Positions 60,101 through 64,000 of a DNA stretch of 64,000 bases are shown here, piece by piece. The notes under the pieces were generated by a model. The model did not search any database, had not been told where the DNA came from, and was given only the letters and a program-made list of their open reading frames with translations. A program made the position numbers and the translations under genes. The number at the start of each line of letters is the position of its first letter. Position 1 is the first letter of the stretch. The stretch covers positions 319,583-383,582 of the forward strand of contig NW_019091595.1 in NCBI RefSeq assembly GCF_001949145.1, in the 5' to 3' direction. Source of the DNA: Acanthaster planci (lineage: Eukaryota; Echinodermata; Asteroidea; Valvatida; Acanthasteridae).

Positions 60101-63033
60101 TCGGCCAGTGAGTTTTGCCTAAATGCTTGACGTTATGTAACATGCCTGTAATTGTCTTTAAATGCAGGAGGATACTGCACAACTGGAGAGGGAAATATTT
60201 ATCATTCCCTTCCGTAAATTTTGCTGGTCTGAGAACGAGTTGTACTTCTTGGGAGTATTGTACGCTGCCAAAGCAATCTTGCTGGCCTTCGGCATCTTCT
60301 TGGCCTGGGAAACCAGACTGATCACTGTGGCTGAGCTCAACGACAGTGAGTCATTTTTAAACAATCCCTTGTTTGATTGGTTAGTTTGGCTTTGGTAGTT
60401 ATATGCAAAGATCAGCGGCGTAGCAACCTAGGGCACGCTTCCGCCCCCAGCGTACGTCTATGCCTCCATGCTCACCCTCATTCGAAATCTTGACATGAAA
60501 GAAATTCAATACAAACTGTTTTCTGCTTCTTTCCAGTGCCCCTTTGAAAAACCCTGCCCTCCCGGAAGTCTTCGGAACCTTCACTCAATTGTGTACGCCA
60601 CTGAGCCGATTAATGCTGTATCACATGTTAGTTTATGAGAAAAGAGGGAGACGGGCGATTCACAATAGTGCGCCTCTGTGAGCTTGCAACGCGTTGGCTA
60701 ATCACAATGCGCGAAATCGTCTACCCATGCGCGTTTGGAAAGGGTCACCCTCGTGCGTTGTGATTGGCCAACGCGTTGCAAACGCTTGGAGGCGCACTAT
60801 TGCGAACCGCCGGTATTCATGATTGTGATAAAGTGAAGATCTTTTCACACAGATACAGCATTTAAAAAAGAAAGCCCCACTGAAACAACTCTACCACTGA
60901 ACCACCCAGTTTTTGAACAGTCTGACTTTTGCATACTTTACCTTCTACAAAACACTGAAGGCATTTACAGATTCCTATTTTTCCCCCTGATACTCGCTAT
61001 TTCATCGTTCCCCGCGGCAGCAAACAGTTGTACATGTATCGTGTTGTCTTCTTTGCCAGGTAAATATCTCGGGATGTCCGTGTACGTCGTTGCGCTGACG
61101 GTCACCATCACAGTTCCTGTGGCGATCTTGAAGCAAGACGATGTCAACTTCCATTACGCCATCGTGAGCTATGCTGTCATCTTTGCTAACACGACTGTTT
61201 TGTGTCTGGTGTTTTTGCCAAAGGTGAGTTTTTCCTCCGGGGTTTAAAAACGAAAAGGCTTCGGACAAAGAAAGAAAAGATTAATGGAGTAGGCATTTCA
61301 TACCGTACCTATGAACTAACTGGCACAGCGATAGTAATGTGAAATTTGCATTCTGTCAAAGAAGATCATCTTTCGATTTGATTTGATTTGATTTGATTTA
61401 TGCACCTTTCCACAGGATAAAAACGTATGTACAGCCACAAGTGAAACAGATTCAGCAAAACAAAAAAATCCAAATCAGTGAAAAAAAAGGAATTACGCAA
61501 GAAAAAAAACCTTAATTTCCTTAGCGGCCCCATTGCGGTCAATCTATCAGAATTTTTAAATCCTTAGCCTACATAACGAGCATAAGCTGCTGCACTTTCT
61601 AATATATTCCCTTAGGATACACCAGATTACATAAATCCTAAATTTACAAAAAGCATAACATTATCTCCTACCATGACAAAAGACATTGTATGTGAGCATT
61701 CGGTTGCCAGTAAACCTGAAGATTAAATATATATTTAAAACCACCTTGTGTATCATTTTTGCTTTACTGATATTCTCCTCGTCAACTTTTTGAAGGTGAT
61801 TCTATTTTTGCGCACGGAGGACAGGGACTTGTCCATCACCTTGATGAAAGCATCCAAGTTTTCAGGAAGCACTCTCCGATCACTCCGCCAATCCGATTCG
61901 CGAACGGACAGGCTTGCCACCGCACTACAGAATGTAGGTTATGGAACCAATCGTTGCACAAATCCGTTTGGTTTGTGGAAAGTCTGCCCTTTTAGTTTAG
62001 AACAGCAATGGTGGTGATAATGATGAGAGCGATGATCAAAACGGTGATGTGATGAATGTGTGAACGGTAAAAGTTGGGACGGTGGTGGAGGTCGCATGTT
62101 GGGCGCCGACAATCTATCTGCGTGATAGCTCAATCGTTTCGCGATGTGTCGATCTTATCACACGATGCCGATATTTCTGCCATCAGCCAATTATCTTTTC
62201 TCTCTAAGTTTGCGGTTGTGGAAGACTGTTACAGAAAAGGGAGGTAAAAAAACCCAGCAATTTCTCACCGGATCGACTGATAGCGCAATGTGATGGCGTG
62301 GTCGTGCTGATCGATATATCGCACACAACACGGACTTCAAGGGCGTATTCGAATCCCCATTCTAATGGGACTCACGAACAGTGTTATTGGGTCGTTGATC
62401 ACGAACACCGAAGCGCAAAAGGAGTTGCGCTGAAGGTCGAGATAGGAGTCGCCATTTTGACACCAAATGAAAAGATGGCATGACATACCATCTCACACAA
62501 ATTAATATCCCCAAATATCCATATTAAATGATCAGGGTAAATTCTCTCCGATAGCCACGAGAATTTGCCCTGGGTTTTATTTTCCTTATTGTGAGTGTTT
62601 TCTATTTCCTGTAACAAAACCAAAATTAAATTACGTTATGTGCCTGTATCCGCCATCTTTGTTCTTTATGTTCTTCATCTACTCCCCAGAAAGTAAGGAG
62701 TGAGAATCTTGTTCGCGAATAATTTTCGGGAGTTGATTCTCCCCGTTCGAAACGCCGTTCTCGTGTTTGTCTAACACGAGAACGGGGTTTCGAATACTCC
62801 CCAAGTGTGGTGATTAAGTTGGGTTTGTGTGACAGCGACAGTATTTCAGCCATGCTGGTCATTTTAAGTAACGGTATCTGTTCTGCCCATTTCGCACGCT
62901 GACCAGTCCAAACAGTTCGTTTTCACTCCATTGACAGAAACTGCAGCAACTGGACGCTTTAAAGCAAGATTTGTGCTCTATGATGAACGAGGAGGAGCCG
63001 AGGACTGTAAACACAGACGAAACGACGGGATGA
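41821..63033 (+). CDS. GABA-B receptor subunit 2-like class C GPCR, complete, 17 exons
   Basis: GABA-B receptors are obligate dimers in the plasma membrane: subunit 1 binds GABA and subunit 2 couples to Gi/o. Seventeen exons join in frame to 822 residues (human GABBR2 is about 940). Seen: signal peptide (1-24); Venus-flytrap domain (about 54-465); helices near 487-507, 520-537, 553-571, 596-619, 656-678, 697-715 and 722-742; and a coiled-coil tail (about 772-812). The strongest match to subunit 2 is AWETR...LNDSKYLGMSVY (677-699) and LCLVFLPK (738-745). The TM3/ECL2 cysteine pair expected in class C receptors is present (C551, C650). The lobe-1 disulphide and several GABA contacts are missing, so it may not bind GABA itself. 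Subtype orthology versus a lineage-specific GABA-B-like receptor is unresolved, so I give no symbol. Confidence 0.9.
42130..44561 (+). other. receptor intron 1 (2.4 kb)
   Basis: Contains a cluster of ttcggcacggcaa-type repeats (42570-42820) and short hairpins built on CACTCT/AGAGTG (about 42990-43110). No coding sequence is recognised. Confidence 0.6.
42570..42820. repeat. cluster of ttcggcacggcaa-type repeats
   Basis: Variants of (a)agttcggcacggcaa occur at least three times (near 42616, 42670 and 42799), separated by related GC-rich phrases such as tagcgcaa. It looks like a degraded local repeat, not coding. Confidence 0.5.
44562..44699 (+). CDS. receptor exon 2: ligand-binding lobe 1
   Basis: Residues 104-149, phase 0 on both sides. 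It contains ALRLLYDFVY and VNEVAAEYNIIQ, aligning with subunit sequences such as TKYLYELLYN and VAEAARMWNLI. The conserved cysteine after the GG/PG turn (GGVC in subunit 2, PGCSS in subunit 1) is replaced: here the turn reads WGPMFS. Confidence 0.9.
45648..45751. repeat. short inverted repeat pair
   Basis: cttgttcaaggcgt at the left and its reverse complement acgccttgaacaag at the right, with a small tggccg/cggcca hairpin between. It lies in a very CpG-rich part of receptor intron 2. Confidence 0.6.
45809..45882 (+). repeat. possible tRNA-derived SINE head
   Basis: Reads GGGACAGTTTAGCAGATAAAG, then an anticodon-arm-like stretch, then ggaagttcaagatc, resembling the A-box and B-box order of a tRNA. 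Divergence from the box consensus is considerable, so this is a tentative SINE call. Confidence 0.35.
46391..46558 (+). CDS. receptor exon 3: ligand-binding lobe 1 to hinge
   Basis: Residues 150-205. NSPTLPNQTRFP corresponds to the SSPALSNRQRFP loop, and ALMKKMGWTRAAIVFED corresponds to KLFEKWGWKKIATI. Acceptor cgcccag, donor gtagga, phase 0. Confidence 0.9.
46833..47030 (+). mobile_element. tRNA-derived SINE
   Basis: Starts gggggagcgggttagcgtag (A-box-like) and contains cccgggttcgagtgc (B-box-like) about 40 bases on. A tRNA-unrelated body with ttttctccgggtactccag follows, a segment I associate with widespread invertebrate SINEs, ending in an AT-rich tail. It lies in receptor intron 3, same orientation as the gene. 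Confidence 0.55.
47358..47465 (+). CDS. receptor exon 4: start of ligand-domain lobe 2
   Basis: Residues 206-241, NSKDLAQTLEDGGVTVLTVE and following. It matches the DDLEERVKEAGIEIT helix-strand of GABA-B receptors. The acceptor is doubled (tcagcag), so an alternative start at 47355 would add one glutamine without changing the frame. Donor gtgagt. Confidence 0.85.
48116..48181 (+). CDS. receptor exon 5: 66-base lobe 2 exon
   Basis: Residues 242-263, NHDARIIFASFYEAPASRFFCE. This is a close match to the DARIIVGLFYE...VFCE strand of GABA-B receptors. C262 is one half of the lobe-2 disulphide. Acceptor taacag, donor gtatgt, phase 0. Confidence 0.92.
48182..51491 (+). other. receptor intron 5 (3.3 kb)
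   Basis: The largest receptor intron. Open frames at 48542, 49013 and 49500 have no family motif and are likely chance. No clear mobile element was seen. Confidence 0.6.
51492..51689 (+). CDS. receptor exon 6: lobe 2
   Basis: Residues 264-329. VYRLKAYGPHIIWILNGW matches the Y.ERLFGKKYVWFLIGW strand. C297 (NNSTC) pairs by family rule with C262. The tyrosine after IGW that touches GABA in subunit 1 is isoleucine here (NGWIND). Donor gtgaga, phase 0. Confidence 0.9.
52208..52438 (+). CDS. receptor exon 7: ligand-domain core
   Basis: Residues 330-406. QSYDGMIVMALALN corresponds to AYDAIWALALALN (subunit 1) and AYDGIWVIAKTL (subunit 2); the aspartate that contacts GABA is kept, while the position of its glutamate partner is valine. 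RRLEDFYYGDTEMRKVFMRA and QFYGAT match the VRLEDFNYNN and FEGVSG strands. Confidence 0.92.
53191..53519. mobile_element. non-autonomous element with long terminal inverted repeats
   Basis: About 45-base terminal repeats (TCACAC..., with ggaataatgtagtgcgtctg on both arms) bracket 329 bases. The core is shared with 37190-37435. CpG-rich, no open frame. I could not identify a target duplication, so the superfamily is unknown. Confidence 0.7.
54596..54677 (+). CDS. receptor exon 8: end of ligand domain
   Basis: Residues 407-433 plus one base. SNFSLDGNAARTGESLRVVVKQFQ corresponds to the GHVVFDASGSR / GQVVFRNGERMG strand and the following loop. Acceptor gtccgtag, donor gtattt, phase 1. Confidence 0.85.
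56400..56489 (+). CDS. receptor exon 9: end of ligand domain
   Basis: Completes codon 434 and encodes 435-463 plus one base. The final strand and an FVWSG-like ending match the segment before TM1 (KIGYYD...W.GG in subunit 1). Two cysteines, C439 and C448, are not in the family pattern I remember. Acceptor gttgtag, donor gtaatt. Confidence 0.83.
57269..57419 (+). CDS. receptor exon 10: linker and TM1
   Basis: Completes codon 464 and encodes 465-513. EVPPVDGKTF corresponds to the SPPADQTLVIKTF linker, which is cysteine-free in GABA-B receptors, unlike other class C receptors. RIAVVVVGTVGVVIAVYFLY (486-505) is TM1. YINVRYRN matches the NIKNRN turn. Donor gtatat, phase 2. Confidence 0.92.
58350..58464 (+). 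CDS. receptor exon 11: intracellular loop 1 and TM2
   Basis: Completes S514 and encodes 515-552. SPKINNLTATGGLLLYGFVF matches SPYMNNLIILGGMLSY, the signature at the start of TM2. C551 is the TM3-top cysteine of the class C disulphide. Acceptor atctag, donor gtaagc. Confidence 0.92.
58790..58903 (+). CDS. receptor exon 12: TM3 and intracellular loop 2
   Basis: Residues 553-590. STFLFCAGFSLGFGALFMKT is TM3. FMKTFRIHRIF matches FAKTWRVHAIF of subunit 2. The basic loop ends TQLKKV. Acceptor ctcctcag, donor gtatgt, phase 0. Confidence 0.92.
59168..59290 (+). CDS. receptor exon 13: TM4
   Basis: Residues 591-631. RRLIMGACIPVAVDIIIIVF corresponds to [20 protein letters not shown], including the conserved acidic residue mid-helix (D608). 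The extracellular loop 2 that follows is acidic (DDV...KDPE). Acceptor acttacag, donor gtataa, phase 0. Confidence 0.92.
60168..60345 (+). CDS. receptor exon 14: extracellular loop 2, TM5, intracellular loop 3
   Basis: Residues 632-690 plus one base. FCWSENELYFLGVLYAAKAI matches [21 protein letters not shown]: C650 pairs with C551 by family rule. FGIFLAWETR...ELND leads into loop 3, nearly the same as FGCFLAWETR...ALND of GABBR2. Donor gtgagt. Confidence 0.94.
60413..60603. mobile_element. candidate hAT-like element
   Basis: Left end CAGCGGCGTAGCAACC and right end (inward) CAGTGGCGTACACAAT are of the same type as the 39472 element. The flanking 8 bases do not match convincingly, so the call rests on the ends alone. 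Confidence 0.45.
60651..60814. mobile_element. short inverted-repeat element
   Basis: Arms of about 60 bases, with caatagtgcgcctc and ttgcaacgcgttgg on both, bracket a loop of about 40 bases. Typical of a small fold-back DNA element; no target duplication was determined. Confidence 0.65.
61060..61223 (+). CDS. receptor exon 15: TM6 and TM7
   Basis: Completes S691 and encodes 692-745. KYLGMSVYVV matches KYIGMSVYNV of GABBR2, the loop-3/TM6 junction needed for G-protein coupling in that subunit. VLCLVFLPK at the end of TM7 matches TLCLVFVPK. Acceptor tttgccag, donor gtgagt. Confidence 0.95.
61375..61560 (-). mobile_element. probable LINE or SINE 3' tail with (GATTT)n
   Basis: Five gattt units (61375-61399) are followed on the plus strand by atgcacctttccacagg. 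On the minus strand this reads as ...ggaaaggtgcat followed by (aaatc)n, the form of CR1/L2-type 3' ends with a short repeat tail. The element would be strongly 5'-truncated. Confidence 0.4.
61796..61933 (+). CDS. receptor exon 16: cytoplasmic tail
   Basis: Residues 746-791. A serine- and arginine-rich stretch is followed by LRSLRQSDSRTDRLATALQN, the first turns of a coiled coil. In GABBR2 a coiled coil at this point pairs with subunit 1 and masks its retention signal. Acceptor tttttgaag, donor gtaggt, phase 0. Confidence 0.88.
62533..62572. repeat. short inverted repeat
   Basis: cagggtaaattctc and gagaatttgccctg form a 14-base stem with one G:T-type mismatch and a 12-base loop. Confidence 0.6.
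62746..62794. repeat. strong 22-bp hairpin
   Basis: Stem 62746-62767 pairs with 62773-62794 over 22 positions with one mismatch, around a 5-base loop (tgtct). It lies in the last receptor intron. It could be the core of a fold-back element. Confidence 0.75.
62938..63033 (+). CDS. receptor exon 17: coiled-coil end and stop
   Basis: Residues 792-822 and the TGA at 63031-63033. KLQQLDALKQDLCSMM continues the heptads, then NEEEPRTVNTDETTG ends the protein. The tail is only about 75 residues after TM7, far shorter than in vertebrate GABBR2. Acceptor ttgacag. Confidence 0.85.
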   Translation, partial: KLQQLDALKQDLCSMMNEEEPRTVNTDETTG

Positions 63034-63882
63034 GGATTCAAACCTTTTGCATTGTTGTAACCGACCGTTAATCTTAATTCAGCCTTGTAGGAAAACGAAA
63101 GTAAGTTTAAGAATAAATTTCGGAGCTTGAGGATTCTCCTGATGTGGCAAGAGTGAGACCCACGGGACATGTCGGGCGTCGGTATCGACCTCTTTGGCAG
63201 GTGCATTCCTAAGAAATGTCTCCTTCCGGGGGTCGGCTTCTAGCTCCTTCTCTTATTTTCGTGATCAGCAGTAACTCATTTTCGTTATCCATTATGGAAA
63301 TGCCACAGCGACGGTTTTAATGAGATTATCAAAGAAGACTCCCTGGCCTGGTGCCGAGCTCCCTTATTTTTGGGTCACAATCCTCGCAAAACCTCGCTGG
63401 ACCCCGCCACCTCTCACTGTTGGGTCTCCTTGCGCGGTCTGCGCTCCAGCTCGAGATGACAACGTTGATCAGGGATACGGGTACCTGGGGAGGTGTGGTG
63501 TGTTAAATAGCATACATTTTCAAAAGAGATGTCAGAGTTAAAGTCCATTATGAACTGATTTAACCTTCTGTCATTTTACGTTAGGAGTAAAACCAAATAA
63601 AATGGCCTTCCCAAACTGGCGTCATTCACATAATATGCGGAAGGGTTCTAGCCAGATTTCCAGACGCGGGCCATATTCACACGCGTGCATCCAAAAATGC
63701 CAAGGAGAAGCAAATAAAGAGAGCATTTAATGTTGACCATCATTTTTTGTGCGTGTGTGTATTTTTCCTAGGTGATGCTCTGTTGTAGAGTTTTAGTCAC
63801 TCGGTCGTTACTGAGCAATATTTCGTGCAGTAAGGTTAATGGTGTTGTTATCTCCCTAATATGGAAAGGGAAAGGCAAGATT
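63034..63882 (+). other. receptor 3' UTR and downstream region
   Basis: Follows the receptor stop codon. Poly(A) signals AATAAA are at 63112-63117 and 63596-63601; either could end the transcript. No other gene is recognised. Confidence 0.5.
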
Positions 63883-63952
63883 ACCAAGATGGCCGAGTGG
63901 TTAAGCTCGCGGTCATCAAATCATCGGACAGCGAGTTCGAATCTCAGTGGTG
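63883..63952 (+). pseudogene. tRNA-Leu(CAA)-like sequence, degenerate
   Basis: tggccgagtggttaagc is a classic class II tRNA D-arm and A-box, and gagttcgaatc is the T-loop and B-box. A 7-base loop ATCAAAT with T33 and anticodon CAA sits on a mostly paired stem. Only four acceptor pairs form, the T stem has two mismatches, and the long variable arm expected of tRNA-Leu is missing. A T-run follows at 63952. It is probably a tRNA pseudogene or the head of a SINE. Confidence 0.5.
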
Positions 63953-64000
63953 TTTTTTTTATTTTCCCAACGTTTGCTATCAGTCAGTAGCTATGAGAGA

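Larger units (their letters stand above)
52439..60167 (+). other. receptor introns 7 to 13
   Basis: Intronic stretches 52439-54595, 54678-56399, 56490-57268, 57420-58349, 58465-58789, 58904-59167 and 59291-60167. Apart from the 53191-53519 inverted-repeat element I see nothing definite in them. Confidence 0.6.

Noticed and set aside
62281-62385. A tRNA-like order of boxes (tagcgcaatg ... ttcgaatcccc).
   Set aside because: The spacing and A-box match are too poor to call a tRNA or SINE.

Overview
This is an animal nuclear genome window, almost certainly from an invertebrate deuterostome. An echinoderm or similar marine invertebrate is my best guess from the many TACATGTA-type palindromes and miniature transposons, but I cannot place the species. 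There is no bacterial or viral gene organisation. Coding sequence is under 7% of the window and is split into short exons with GT-AG introns of about 0.1 to 13 kb.

Left 36 kb, minus strand: the 5' part of a CUBILIN gene (CUBN), read from right to left. Eleven exons join in one open frame of 484 residues plus one base. They encode a signal peptide, a furin-type RNKR site, the conserved segment after it, a coiled-coil segment and eight EGF-like repeats. The model stops where the first CUB domain should begin; the CUB exons lie beyond base 1. Introns 1 and 2 (13.2 and 12.5 kb) fill most of this half.

Middle, about 36.1 to 41.8 kb: a head-to-head intergenic region. It holds the likely cubilin leader and promoter, a small hAT-type element with a target-site duplication, and a repeat that recurs at 53 kb.

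Right, 41.8 to 63.0 kb, plus strand: a complete 17-exon gene for a class C G-protein-coupled receptor, closest to GABA-B receptor subunit 2. The 822-residue product has a signal peptide, Venus-flytrap domain, seven membrane helices, a GABBR2-like third intracellular loop and a very short coiled-coil tail. A degenerate tRNA-Leu-like sequence lies near the right edge.

Mobile elements: the introns are rich in non-autonomous DNA transposons. hAT-like elements at 19.5 and 39.5 kb have 7-of-8-base target duplications. TTAA-flanked elements lie at 14.5, 20.4 and 24.3 kb, and a Harbinger-like element at 11.6 kb has a TTA duplication. Unclassified inverted-repeat elements lie at 18.1, 32.8, 53.2 and 60.65 kb. 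The 18.1 kb element carries a broken RecQ-like helicase fragment. tRNA-derived SINE-like sequences occur at 45.8 and 46.8 kb. CpG is scarce through the cubilin gene body and clearly commoner from its promoter rightward, which suggests gene-body methylation. I found no wholly new system; the mobile elements, the compositional boundary and the receptor's altered binding site are the points worth a second look.
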